Notes under the pieces: model-generated
What the model was told of the DNA's origin: nothing
Database searches by the model: none
Seen by the model: the letters and a program-made list of their open reading frames with translations, nothing else
Part shown: positions 1 to 7,320 of the stretch, piece after piece
How positions within the stretch are numbered: the first letter of the stretch is position 1
Layout: every line of letters begins with the position of its first letter
Origin: Marinilabiliaceae bacterium
GTDB lineage: Bacteria > Bacteroidota > Bacteroidia > Bacteroidales > Marinilabiliaceae
Length of the DNA stretch: 15,601 nucleotides
Direction of reading: 5' to 3'
Assembly (NCBI GenBank): GCA_027010905.1
Contig: JALVBA010000370.1
Location: 1 to 15,601, forward strand
Translations under genes and position numbers: made by a program

Positions 1-111
1 AAAATCAAAATGCGATTATGTGTTTTATTACAAGACAATTACATGTGTGTTAGCAGGATTCTTGCATAATTCAGGTTAATGCGATTATTATTTAATAAAT
101 AAAAATATTAT

Positions 112-119
112 TAGATTTG
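112..119 (+). promoter_or_regulatory. Candidate -7 box of the lipoprotein/BNR operon
   Basis: TAGATTTG matches the Bacteroidota -7 consensus TAnnTTTG and lies 23 bases before the ATG at 143. No clean TTTG sits at the expected -33 distance, so only half of the promoter is supported. The rest of the 142-base leader is AT-rich and shows no gene. Confidence 0.4.
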
Positions 120-142
120 GTTAATTATTTTATCTACTAATT

Positions 143-544
143 ATGAGAATAGTTTTTTTATCAATTATTACAATTTACATCATTGCAGGTTGCTCATCTT
201 CAAAAAAAGCAAAAATAGATTTGTCAGGTGATGAGTTTATAAATACTGTTGTTGAGAAAGAGTTTAATGGAGAATCTTTTGAGACTATCTACAATCAGGA
301 TAGAGGATTTGCTATTATAGTTAACAAGGTAGAACGAGGAGTTGGATACCCCACAGTTATAAACTTTGTAGTTGTTGATTTGTTAAAAAAGAAAGTTATA
401 TACAGTGAGACTGTTAGGGATGGGTCTGTCTCCTGGATTAATAATGATACGGTTCTTATTAAAAGAGTTCCCGGAGTAATGTCAAGGGTTGAAGAGGAGA
501 ATGAGAAAGCAAAGAGGACTGAGATAAATGTAAGAGCGTTGTAA
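143..544 (+). CDS. Small outer-envelope lipoprotein, function unknown
   Basis: This is a 133-aa protein with a lipoprotein signal. A short basic N-terminus (MR) leads into a hydrophobic stretch of about residues 3-15 and then a lipobox IIAGC, so Cys17 should be lipidated. The SSSKK that follows is a hydrophilic tether. The mature part of about 117 residues has alternating hydrophobic beta-like strands (around 53-60 and 72-90) and ends in a charged Glu/Lys-rich helix. The stretch near residues 92-110, GSVSWINNDTVLIKRVPG, resembles small companion proteins of Bacteroidota surface genes, but I do not recognise a named family. The gene ends 25 bases before the large secreted protein, so the two are probably co-transcribed and this one may act as its surface partner or anchor. 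That partnership is inference. The start is well placed 23 bases after a -7 box. Confidence 0.8.
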   Translation: MRIVFLSIITIYIIAGCSSSKKAKIDLSGDEFINTVVEKEFNGESFETIYNQDRGFAIIVNKVERGVGYPTVINFVVVDLLKKKVIYSETVRDGSVSWINNDTVLIKRVPGVMSRVEEENEKAKRTEINVRAL

Positions 545-569
545 TTTAAATCGTTTTAATTATACGTGT

Positions 570-3500
570 ATGAGATTTGTTAAATTTTCAGGTATTATCC
601 TGCTAGCACTTTTAGTAAGTTATGTTCTGTTTGTTGGCAAAGAAAATAGCAATAAAATTGTTAAGACTAATAAATACGGCAGGTTAACTGAGGAGCTGCG
701 AAAAGAGGCGTTAAACAAAAAAATAATCAGGCGAGAGCAGGGATATGCAAAATCCGACAATCCGGATAAATATGCTGAATACTTGAAATCATTAAAAACC
801 GGCGAAAACGGTGATAGTTACGAAGGTAACTATCTTATTGATGAATTTAAAAAAGCTAAGGAAAGGCTAGGGCAATTAAAGACAACCACTGCTCAACTTG
901 ATTGGAAAGAGAGAGGACCCGGTAACGTGGGGGGACGAACACGGTCGTTGGTTATTGACCCTAAAGATCTGACAGGAAATACATGGTTTGCAGGTTCAGT
1001 CAGTGGAGGAGTATGGCGAACTGAAGATGCAGGGAGTACCTGGGATTGTTTAACTCCGGATATTCCTAATTTGGCAACAGGATGTATGACCGTATCATTG
1101 GATCAACCAAACGTTATTTATGTTGGTACCGGTGAAGGCTTCTACAGTATTGATGCAGTAATGGGAGCCGGTATTTTTAAAAGTGTTGATAATGGGACTA
1201 CATGGGAGCAGTTACTTTCGACAAAAGACAATAGTGATTTTTTCTTTGTAAACAGGATAATTACTAATCCTGTAGATGTTAACAGTGTTATTGCGGCTAC
1301 CAATAGTGGGATTTTTAAATCAACAGACGGAGGCGACACTTGGGATTTGAAACTTAGCGGAGGCCGAGCTCAGCAAATTGTTTTTGAAAAGGATAGTTTC
1401 CTAAATCAATATGCAGTAATTAATAATGTTGGTGTATACAAGTCTACTGACGGCGGAGATAGTTGGTTTATGGTAAAGAGCATAAAAGAGGGACGTATTG
1501 AGATGGCTATTGCCGTATCAGACCCAAATATTGTTTATGCGCTTACTTCAAAGTCAAACCTGTATATGTCGTTAGATAGAGGCTATAACTGGGAGCAGGA
1601 TGTTCAGGATCCTAAAACAGATTTCCTAAGTGGACAGGGTTGGTATGGCAACTCCCTAGTTGTATCACCCAGCGATACAAATATTTTATTTGTAGGAGGA
1701 GTAGACATACATAAAGTAACAATTGGAACCATTGATACTGGAAGTGGAATTAAGGCTTATAATGTTATATCAGACACTTCTGGCTGGATAGGTTATAAGA
1801 ATTTTGGAGGCAGGTATTTAGGGGGTGGTTTTGAAGCGAATGATGACGCTGATGTTGTTTGGAACTGCAATATTAATTTTCTTGGTGACTCAACTCAAAA
1901 AGCACATCGTTTTGTTTATGATGGTAACAGATATCTATATAAGAACCTTGTGGATGTTCCATTTTCAGTTACTAAAACTGATGGTGGTGCTAAACTAAAT
2001 GTTTCATTTATCGATGAAAATGATAATGGTGTTTTTGATCTTACAGAAAACAGTAAAGAGTATATTTACATACATTTTACAGATTATACAGGAGGAAAAG
2101 TTGGTGAGATAGGATTGATGGATGGTCTTAATGTAAAAAATTTGTATCGATTATTACCTGTAATGAAGCAAGGAAAAACATGGGATCCGGTTAATCTGGA
2201 TAATGTTCAAGTCTCGGTTAGTAGCTATATCCTGAAAGGAAAGAAGATAACATCGGAAAAGAAGACCTCTTGGTACAAGGATGTAGTAGATAACCATTAT
2301 TCGCATGCCGATCATCATGGTTTAATTATTGATGAAAATAACGGAAGTCCGTTTAGAATACTTAATTGTAATGATGGTGGTATTGCAGTATCAAATGATG
2401 GAGGTGATAACTGGACTAGTCCTGTTCATGGTTATGTTACTTCACAGTTTTACAGTGTTTCAAAACATCCTACAGAAGATAGATACATGGGTGGTTTGCA
2501 AGATAATGGCACATGGTTTTCAAATAATAGCCCTACTAGTGATTCTGCATGGAATAAAGTCGTGGGTGGTGATGGATTTGGAACTGTATGGCATTCAAGA
2601 AAGCCGGAACAGATGATCTCATCATTGTATTATAACCAATTGGTCAGAACAGATGATTCTTGGGTACATAGCTTTTACATAACCGATAAAATTGAAGATT
2701 CAGGTGAAGATTCAGGTGCTCCATTCATTACAACAATTGCCAGCACGCCTGACGAACCGGATTTGTTGTTTATTGGCGGCCCGTCAGGCCTATGGAAGTC
2801 CAGTGATTTTGGACTAAACTGGAAACTGATTTCAATGAATTCTAATGATTACGGTTACTCAGGAGGTAGCGTTCAGATGGAGATTAGTAAAGCAAATCCT
2901 AAGATAGTCTGGGTCGGTGTAAGTATGAATGGTAAAGGGAAGTTAAGTGTTTCCCATGATTACGGCGATACTTTTACAGCGGTCAATAATTTTTCAAAAT
3001 ATATACGTAGGATATCAAGGATTGTCTCTGACCCTTTTGACACAAGTACAGTGTTTGTTTTAAACTCATCAGCAGAAAGTGCCAAGATTATTCGTTCCTC
3101 CGACTTAGGTCAGACGTGGACAGACATTACCGGTTTTGATAATTCTTCGTCAAGCTCCAATGGATTTCCTGATGTGGCTACATACTCATTCTTAGTCATG
3201 CCACATAATACTAATGAATTATGGGCTGGAACCGAGATCGGTCTATTTATCTCAACTGACAATGGTTTGTCGTGGCACTATTCTGATAATGGTCTGCCTG
3301 CTGTTTGTATATGGGATATGAAAGTAGTAGGCGATCAGGTTGTTTTAGGTACTCATGGCAGGGGTGTTTGGTCAGTTACTATCCCTGGGCTGAATACTGT
3401 TCCCGTAAAGCCTTATGCTATTTCAGCGGGTGTAACTGCAAGTAATAAATTTACCGTAAAGTATGAGATAAAGTCTGATTTTGATTCATTACAATACCTC

Positions 3501-4475
3501 TTTGGTGGGGAGGTTGACGGAGTACAAACCAGAGTTGCAATAGGAGTAAATGGTTACATTTTCAATGCAACTTCCCAAGAGCCTGTTATTAACTCTCAGG
3601 TTATTGGTTATAAAGATGGGATTGCTTTCCGTTCAAATTTATTGTTTGCGGATAATTTTCATTATCAAGATCCGAGGGTACGTTACTATAATGATTTTGA
3701 AAGTAAACAAAATGATTTCTTAGGGGATGGATACAATATTATTAATAGCATTGACGGTACGTATGCCATTAATTCGCAACACGCTTATGCTGTTAAAAAG
3801 AATTATAGCTATGTGCTGAAGTATCCGGTTATTGTTATGGACGAAACAGAGTCATCAATAATGACATATGAAGATATTGCTCTGGTTGAAAAGGGTGAAA
3901 ATGGTACTGTTTTTGGAGATGATGAGTTTTGGGATTATGTAGTGGTTGAAGGCTCGAAAGATGGAATGAACTGGTTGCCATTTGCTGATGGTTATGATGC
4001 CAGATATTCTGATGAGTGGGCTGCGGATATTAATTCATCTCCTTCATCTGATATGTTTGTAAGTCATACGGTGAACTTTCAGGATACTTTTAGTGCCGGC
4101 GATACCATTTTAATACGTTTTAGGTTATTTTCTGATGCTAATACTGTAGGTTGGGGATGGGTGATTGACAATATTAATATTCAAAAGGACGGGTCAGGAA
4201 TTTTTAATAAGACTACTGCTCCTGATGTAACATTGACCATTAGTCCTAATCCGGCAACTGACTATGTCAATTTAAGATTAGATGATACTGTGATTGGTGA
4301 TGTGAAGGTTACAGTTTACGATCTTAATGGCCGTATGTTATTGAACCGTAAGTTTGTTAAGTTTCAACAGAAATGGCAACAAAAACTATCGGTTATGGAG
4401 CTAGGCTTCGGAGTGAGGTTCGTTAATGTTTATATTGGAAGTGATCATTACACCCAAAGAGTTGTTGTTAAGTAG
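570..4475 (+). CDS. Giant secreted BNR/Asp-box beta-propeller protein with T9SS sorting domain
   Basis: This 1301-aa protein is exported and probably surface-attached. Residues 5-22 form a hydrophobic signal or anchor segment, and about 25-108 form a charged helical spacer. Two propeller-like regions (about 110-380 and 580-940) carry at least ten Asp-box motifs of the type SxDxGxTW: near 151 (TEDAGSTW), 205, 251, 292, 334, 608, 744, 795, 843 and 895. This is the sortilin/VPS10-like, sialidase-like fold. A stretch of about 385-575 lacks Asp boxes and contains an acidic loop, DENDNGVFD (482-490), typical of calcium-binding loops. Residues 1040-1206 look like a beta-sandwich ending in GWGWVIDNI. 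Residues 1222-1301 are a type A Por-secretion sorting domain with SPNPATDYV and VYDLNGR and a final YTQRVVVK, so export through the type IX system is expected. No enzyme active site is recognisable, and a binding or protease-like role remains open. The ATG at 570 puts the hydrophobic segment at the extreme N-terminus. Confidence 0.88.
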   Translation: MRFVKFSGIILLALLVSYVLFVGKENSNKIVKTNKYGRLTEELRKEALNKKIIRREQGYAKSDNPDKYAEYLKSLKTGENGDSYEGNYLIDEFKKAKERLGQLKTTTAQLDWKERGPGNVGGRTRSLVIDPKDLTGNTWFAGSVSGGVWRTEDAGSTWDCLTPDIPNLATGCMTVSLDQPNVIYVGTGEGFYSIDAVMGAGIFKSVDNGTTWEQLLSTKDNSDFFFVNRIITNPVDVNSVIAATNSGIFKSTDGGDTWDLKLSGGRAQQIVFEKDSFLNQYAVINNVGVYKSTDGGDSWFMVKSIKEGRIEMAIAVSDPNIVYALTSKSNLYMSLDRGYNWEQDVQDPKTDFLSGQGWYGNSLVVSPSDTNILFVGGVDIHKVTIGTIDTGSGIKAYNVISDTSGWIGYKNFGGRYLGGGFEANDDADVVWNCNINFLGDSTQKAHRFVYDGNRYLYKNLVDVPFSVTKTDGGAKLNVSFIDENDNGVFDLTENSKEYIYIHFTDYTGGKVGEIGLMDGLNVKNLYRLLPVMKQGKTWDPVNLDNVQVSVSSYILKGKKITSEKKTSWYKDVVDNHYSHADHHGLIIDENNGSPFRILNCNDGGIAVSNDGGDNWTSPVHGYVTSQFYSVSKHPTEDRYMGGLQDNGTWFSNNSPTSDSAWNKVVGGDGFGTVWHSRKPEQMISSLYYNQLVRTDDSWVHSFYITDKIEDSGEDSGAPFITTIASTPDEPDLLFIGGPSGLWKSSDFGLNWKLISMNSNDYGYSGGSVQMEISKANPKIVWVGVSMNGKGKLSVSHDYGDTFTAVNNFSKYIRRISRIVSDPFDTSTVFVLNSSAESAKIIRSSDLGQTWTDITGFDNSSSSSNGFPDVATYSFLVMPHNTNELWAGTEIGLFISTDNGLSWHYSDNGLPAVCIWDMKVVGDQVVLGTHGRGVWSVTIPGLNTVPVKPYAISAGVTASNKFTVKYEIKSDFDSLQYLFGGEVDGVQTRVAIGVNGYIFNATSQEPVINSQVIGYKDGIAFRSNLLFADNFHYQDPRVRYYNDFESKQNDFLGDGYNIINSIDGTYAINSQHAYAVKKNYSYVLKYPVIVMDETESSIMTYEDIALVEKGENGTVFGDDEFWDYVVVEGSKDGMNWLPFADGYDARYSDEWAADINSSPSSDMFVSHTVNFQDTFSAGDTILIRFRLFSDANTVGWGWVIDNINIQKDGSGIFNKTTAPDVTLTISPNPATDYVNLRLDDTVIGDVKVTVYDLNGRMLLNRKFVKFQQKWQQKLSVMELGFGVRFVNVYIGSDHYTQRVVVK

Positions 4476-4506
4476 TCGAAATAAGGTTGTTTGAATAATT
4501 TCTTCT

Positions 4507-4525
4507 CCTTTCCAAATGGGGAAGG
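4507..4525. repeat. Short hairpin between convergent units
   Basis: CCTTTCC and GGGAAGG pair around a 5-base loop (one G-T pair). The hairpin lies between the end of the BNR gene and the end of the oppositely transcribed tRNA operon. It resembles the C-rich/G-rich inverted elements scattered in Bacteroidota intergenic regions. It could help termination in either direction, but no T-run directly follows it on the plus strand. Confidence 0.4.
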
Positions 4526-4540
4526 TTGCGGGGTGTAGTA

Positions 4541-4551
4541 CAAAAAAATAG
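4541..4551 (-). terminator. U-run ending the SRP/tRNA operon
   Basis: Immediately after the 3' end of the last tRNA the minus-strand transcript reads into seven consecutive U (4542-4548). The tRNA fold itself, or the hairpin 17 bases further on, could serve as the stem. It is not a classical terminator, so this is a moderate inference. Confidence 0.35.
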
Positions 4552-4625
4552 AGCCGATAGAGGGATTCGAACCCACGACCTGCTGATTACAAATCAGCTG
4601 CTCTGACCAACTGAGCTATATCGGC
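4552..4625 (-). tRNA. tRNA-Thr (TGT), copy 1
   Basis: The 74-nt cloverleaf reads on the minus strand. The acceptor GCCGATA pairs with TATCGGC, the D arm contains AGCTCAGTTGGTCAGAGC, and the anticodon stem GCTGA/TCAGC closes the loop TTTGTAA with anticodon TGT, which reads ACA and related Thr codons. The T arm holds GTTCGAATC. The discriminator is U73 and no CCA is encoded, so the CCA end must be added enzymatically. It differs from the second Thr copy only at the seventh acceptor pair (A-U here, G-C there). It is the last gene of the RNA operon. Confidence 0.97.
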
Positions 4626-4631
4626 AAAATG

Positions 4632-4714
4632 TGGGGAGAGCAGGATTCGAACCTACGAAGACGAAAGTCAGCGGAGTTACAGTCCGCCCCAGTTGGCCAC
4701 TTTGGTATCTCCCC
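4632..4714 (-). tRNA. tRNA-Tyr (GTA)
   Basis: This is an 83-nt class II tRNA on the minus strand. The acceptor GGGGAGA pairs with TCTCCCC, the anticodon stem GCGGA/TCCGC closes the loop CTGTAAC with anticodon GTA, and a long variable arm follows, as expected for bacterial tRNA-Tyr. The T arm has GTTCGAATC and the discriminator is A73. CCA is not encoded. It sits between the two tRNA-Thr copies, 6 bases from copy 1 and 28 bases from copy 2. Confidence 0.97.
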
Positions 4715-4742
4715 AATTTTTAATGAAATAAGAATTTTTTTG

Positions 4743-4816
4743 AGCCGATGGAGGGATTCGAACCCACGACCTGCTGATTACAAATCAGCTGCTCTGACCA
4801 ACTGAGCTACATCGGC
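4743..4816 (-). tRNA. tRNA-Thr (TGT), copy 2
   Basis: This is a 74-nt minus-strand tRNA with the same TGT anticodon loop, D arm and T arm as the copy at 4552. The acceptor is GCCGATG/CATCGGC, so the only two differences form one pair (position 7 with 66). The discriminator is U73 and no CCA is encoded. Its 5' end lies only about three bases after the likely 3' end of the SRP RNA. RNase P cleavage of this tRNA probably also releases the SRP RNA 3' end. Confidence 0.97.
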
Positions 4817-4819
4817 GAG

Positions 4820-4921
4820 GTGGGTAAGCTTACCATATCGCACTGCTACAACCGCCTACCCTTGCTGCCGTCAGGCCCTGGGGGAGTTAAGCAGGAGCTA
4901 GTCGTATGGGACTTACCCGTT
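4820..4921 (-). ncRNA. ffs: Small signal recognition particle RNA (4.5S type)
   Basis: The minus strand encodes an RNA of about 100 nt with the hallmarks of bacterial SRP RNA. The terminal helix pairs GGGTAAG (5', plus-strand 4912-4918) with CTTACCC (3', plus-strand 4822-4828), extended by CCATA/TATGG. The apical domain-IV hairpin reads CAGG, GCC, UGAC, GGC, AGCA (plus-strand 4863-4880). The CAGG/AGCA pair of strands is the conserved symmetric loop that binds Ffh, and UGAC fits the URRC class of SRP tetraloops instead of the GGAA of Escherichia coli. The length indicates the short form without an Alu domain. With Ffh and FtsY it targets nascent membrane proteins. It is the first gene of an operon with three tRNAs and lies just downstream of a strong promoter. 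Exact ends are estimated. Confidence 0.92.
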
Positions 4922-4930
4922 TTGCGAGTG

Positions 4931-4961
4931 CAAAAGTATCAAAATTCATTAATCGTACAAA
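4931..4961 (-). promoter_or_regulatory. Bacteroidota promoter of the SRP RNA/tRNA operon
   Basis: Read on the minus strand, a -33 TTTG (plus-strand 4958-4961), a 19-base spacer and a -7 box TACTTTTG (plus-strand 4931-4938) match the primary sigma consensus TTTG/TAnnTTTG exactly. Transcription should begin a few bases before the first base of the SRP RNA. This supports all four RNA genes being one transcript. Confidence 0.8.
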
Positions 4962-5085
4962 TATTTATTGATGGTTTTTAGTAAATATTTTATTCTTTGA
5001 TGTGATATGACAAATAATTAAGAAGTTCTTTGTATTTTAGATTCCTATTTTTATATCATAATCTATTACTTATAAATTATTTTTT
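4962..5085. other. AT-rich divergent spacer before the DUF4199 gene
   Basis: This intergenic stretch separates the divergent SRP RNA operon and the DUF4199 gene. It is very AT-rich. TTTG near 5030 with TATTTTTA downstream is only an imperfect promoter for the plus-strand operon because the spacing is too short. I see no gene or strong hairpin in it. Confidence 0.4.
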
Positions 5086-5631
5086 ATGACAGATATCTCT
5101 ACATCAAAGAGCAAGTGGGCAATGTTGTATGGCCTATATTTAGGAGTTTTCTATATCTTTTTTACTCTGTTTCTATACTATACTGATAAGATGATTATTC
5201 CGGGAACGATTAGATATGTTGGAACTGTAGTATTCATCATAGTTTTATGGTTGGCACTAAAAAATTACAGAGATAAAGTAAATGGCGGTTATTTAAGTTA
5301 CGGCAAGGGAGTAGGTATTGGTGTTTTAATCACTCTCTACTCAACATTCTTTATCAGTTCAATTTATTTTATTGTGTTATCACTTGACAAAACGCTATTG
5401 GTACAATATATGGCTCAGCTTGAAGAGATAATGATGAATAGCGGATTACCCGATGAGTTGCTTGAGAAATTTAACGAGGCCTCAAAGGCTACGTTAACTC
5501 CGAGTACTTATGCCATCTCAGCTTTCTTCAAAGAGATGATTGGAGGAACAATACTTACACTGATTGTTGCAGCAATTGCGATGAAGAGTCCTGAAAGTGG
5601 TTTTTATGAAGCAGTAAAAGATATTGAGTAA
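5086..5631 (+). CDS. DUF4199-type integral membrane protein
   Basis: This 181-aa membrane protein has four predicted transmembrane segments, at about residues 11-32, 43-59, 75-98 and 143-166. The loop between the third and fourth holds an amphipathic acidic helix (about 105-135). The phrase GGYLSYGKGVGIGVLITL after the second segment is characteristic of the Bacteroidota DUF4199 family, whose biochemical role is unknown. Its stop codon lies two bases before the start of the glycosyltransferase, so translation is probably coupled. DUF4199 proteins are often found next to family 2 glycosyltransferases of this type in this phylum, which suggests a shared role in lipid-linked sugar transfer or export. 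The length fits the family. No catalytic motif is visible. Confidence 0.85.
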   Translation: MTDISTSKSKWAMLYGLYLGVFYIFFTLFLYYTDKMIIPGTIRYVGTVVFIIVLWLALKNYRDKVNGGYLSYGKGVGIGVLITLYSTFFISSIYFIVLSLDKTLLVQYMAQLEEIMMNSGLPDELLEKFNEASKATLTPSTYAISAFFKEMIGGTILTLIVAAIAMKSPESGFYEAVKDIE

Positions 5632-5633
5632 AT

Positions 5634-6584
5634 ATGAAGTTATCAGTAGTAGTACCGTTGTATAATGAAGAGGAATCAATCGGTGAGTTGTTTGCCTGGA
5701 TCGAGAGGGTGGTAACTCCGCTGAATTGGGAGTACGAAGTTCTGTTTGTTGATGATGGCAGTTCAGATAAATCGTGGCAGTTGGTTGCTGAGATGTCTGA
5801 AAAGCACAAAGAGGTTAAAGGACTTAAATTCAGACGTAATTATGGTAAGTCTGCTGCTCTCTACTGCGGGTTTGAAGTTGCAAAAGGAGAAGTTGTGATT
5901 ACCATGGATGCAGATTTGCAGGATAGTCCGGATGAGATACCTGAGTTGGTAAGGATGATATCCAAAGATGGTTACGATTTGGTTAGTGGCTGGAAAAAGA
6001 AACGGCATGACCCTATCTCCAAAACACTCCCAAGTAAACTTTTTAACCGTACTGTCAGGTTTGTGTCGGGGATAAAACTTCATGATTTTAATTGTGGTTT
6101 GAAAGCATACCGTAATGAAGTTGTGAAGAATATTGAGGTATACGGGGAGATGCATCGTTACATACCTTTAATAGCTAAGCAGAATGGATTTGAAAATATT
6201 GGTGAGAAGATTGTTCAGCATCAGGAACGAAAATATGGGGTTTCAAAATTTGGAATTGAGCGTACAATTAAAGGCTTCTTAGATCTTCTATCGGTATCGT
6301 TTATTACAAAATTCGGGAAGCGTCCCATGCACTTGTTCGGGACATTGGGAACACTGATGTTTTTTGTTGGCTTTGTTACTGCGGCCTGGTTGGGTGTACA
6401 TAAGTTATGGTATGTTTATCATGGTATAGATGCGCAGTTGGTGGCTGAAAGTCCATACTTTTATATCTCTCTGGTAAGTATGATGATTGGTACTCAGCTT
6501 TTTCTGACAGGTTTCCTTGCTGAGATGGTTTCACGCAACTCTTCTGAAAGAAATAAATATCAGATTTCAGAAGAACTATTATAG
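5634..6584 (+). CDS. Family 2 glycosyltransferase, DPM1/GtrB-like, membrane-anchored
   Basis: This 316-aa enzyme is predicted to move a sugar from a nucleotide donor to a polyprenyl-phosphate carrier at the inner membrane. The GT-A domain covers residues 1-220. It has the N-terminal SVVVPLYNEEESI, the donor-binding VDDGSSDKSW (39-48), KFRRNYGKSAAL (65-76), the metal-binding DAD triad (92-94) followed by LQDSPDEIPEL, and the acceptor-side DFNCGLKAYR (151-160). A basic segment HQERKYGVSKFG follows at about 196-207, as in the DPM1/GtrB class. Two transmembrane helices, about 232-256 and 274-298, anchor the protein, giving the GtrB/ArnC architecture. It follows DUF4199 by two bases and precedes a methyltransferase by nine bases. 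The sugar and carrier cannot be read from the sequence. Confidence 0.93.
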   Translation: MKLSVVVPLYNEEESIGELFAWIERVVTPLNWEYEVLFVDDGSSDKSWQLVAEMSEKHKEVKGLKFRRNYGKSAALYCGFEVAKGEVVITMDADLQDSPDEIPELVRMISKDGYDLVSGWKKKRHDPISKTLPSKLFNRTVRFVSGIKLHDFNCGLKAYRNEVVKNIEVYGEMHRYIPLIAKQNGFENIGEKIVQHQERKYGVSKFGIERTIKGFLDLLSVSFITKFGKRPMHLFGTLGTLMFFVGFVTAAWLGVHKLWYVYHGIDAQLVAESPYFYISLVSMMIGTQLFLTGFLAEMVSRNSSERNKYQISEELL

Positions 6585-6593
6585 AATTTTCCA

Positions 6594-7319
6594 ATGGCAT
6601 TCTACAGCTCCATCTCTATTGCATACGACCAGCTTTTTCCATTAAACCCGGCTCAGGCTGAGTTTGTAAATAGCTGTTTTGCCAATTCTGTTGCCGGAAA
6701 AAAGATTGTTGATGCCGGTTGTGGCATCGGCTCGTTGGCTATTCTGCTTGCCCGCAGGTCAGCTAATGTTTATGGGTTTGATTCCGATAGTAATATGATA
6801 GACATTGCAAAGGAGAAGCAGCCTCAGGCACTTAACCTAAAGTTTAATGTTGGCGATTTGGTAGATGAACTCTCCGGACTTGAAAGGAACAGGTATCATG
6901 GGGTACTCTGTTTCGGCAATACATTGGTACACCTTGCAACTATTGACAGGATAGAGCAATTTGTGAAACAATCATCCAGACTTTTAAAGAGAGATGGTAA
7001 ACTTCTGATACAGATTGTTAATTACGATAGGGTGTTGAAAAAGAAGGTTGATTCGCTTCCAACAATTAATACCGATAATTACGAATTTATCAGAAAATAT
7101 AATCATCGTTCTGACGGATTGATTGATTTTGAAACTGTGTTGTCGGCAAAGTTTACCTGTGAGCAGACGGTAAACAGCGTGTTGCTTCTGCCACTGAAGA
7201 GAGAGGAGCTTGAAGATGCGTTGACTCCCTATTTTACAAAAGTTAATTTTTATGGTGATTTTAAAAAGAGCCCCCTAAGTGAAGACTCTTTTCATATTGT
7301 GGTTGAAGCCAGCAAATAA
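6594..7319 (+). CDS. Class I SAM-dependent methyltransferase
   Basis: This is a 241-aa soluble Rossmann-fold methyltransferase. Motif I is VDAGCGIGS (39-47), the acidic ribose-binding residue is in YGFDSD (D63), and NVGDL (85-89) matches the motif that contacts the adenine. GVLCFGNTLVHL (103-114) is the motif IV-like strand, and a post-motif strand LLIQIVNYD lies near 137-145. The C-terminal half (about 150-241) is a substrate-specific insertion with no recognisable subfamily. It begins nine bases after the glycosyltransferase stop, so it is probably the third gene of that operon and might methylate a glycan or lipid intermediate. That substrate is only inferred from position, and a small-molecule or protein target is equally possible. 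The start MAFYSSISIAYDQLF is typical for this group. Confidence 0.88.
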   Translation: MAFYSSISIAYDQLFPLNPAQAEFVNSCFANSVAGKKIVDAGCGIGSLAILLARRSANVYGFDSDSNMIDIAKEKQPQALNLKFNVGDLVDELSGLERNRYHGVLCFGNTLVHLATIDRIEQFVKQSSRLLKRDGKLLIQIVNYDRVLKKKVDSLPTINTDNYEFIRKYNHRSDGLIDFETVLSAKFTCEQTVNSVLLLPLKREELEDALTPYFTKVNFYGDFKKSPLSEDSFHIVVEASK

Positions 7320-7320
7320 T

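Noticed and set aside
9..88. Direct repeat AATGCGATTAT at 9-19 and 78-88
   Set aside because: Eleven AT-rich bases occurring twice in a leader could be chance. There is no third copy or palindromic structure to support an operator.
4551..4817. Near-perfect 75-base direct repeat suggesting a mobile element or duplication
   Set aside because: Both copies fold as complete tRNA-Thr genes, so the repeat is explained by tRNA gene duplication. No integrase or attachment remnant is present.
5763..6155. 130-aa minus-strand open frame inside the glycosyltransferase
   Set aside because: The plus strand encodes clear GT2 motifs over the same bases, and the antisense product has no protein-like pattern.
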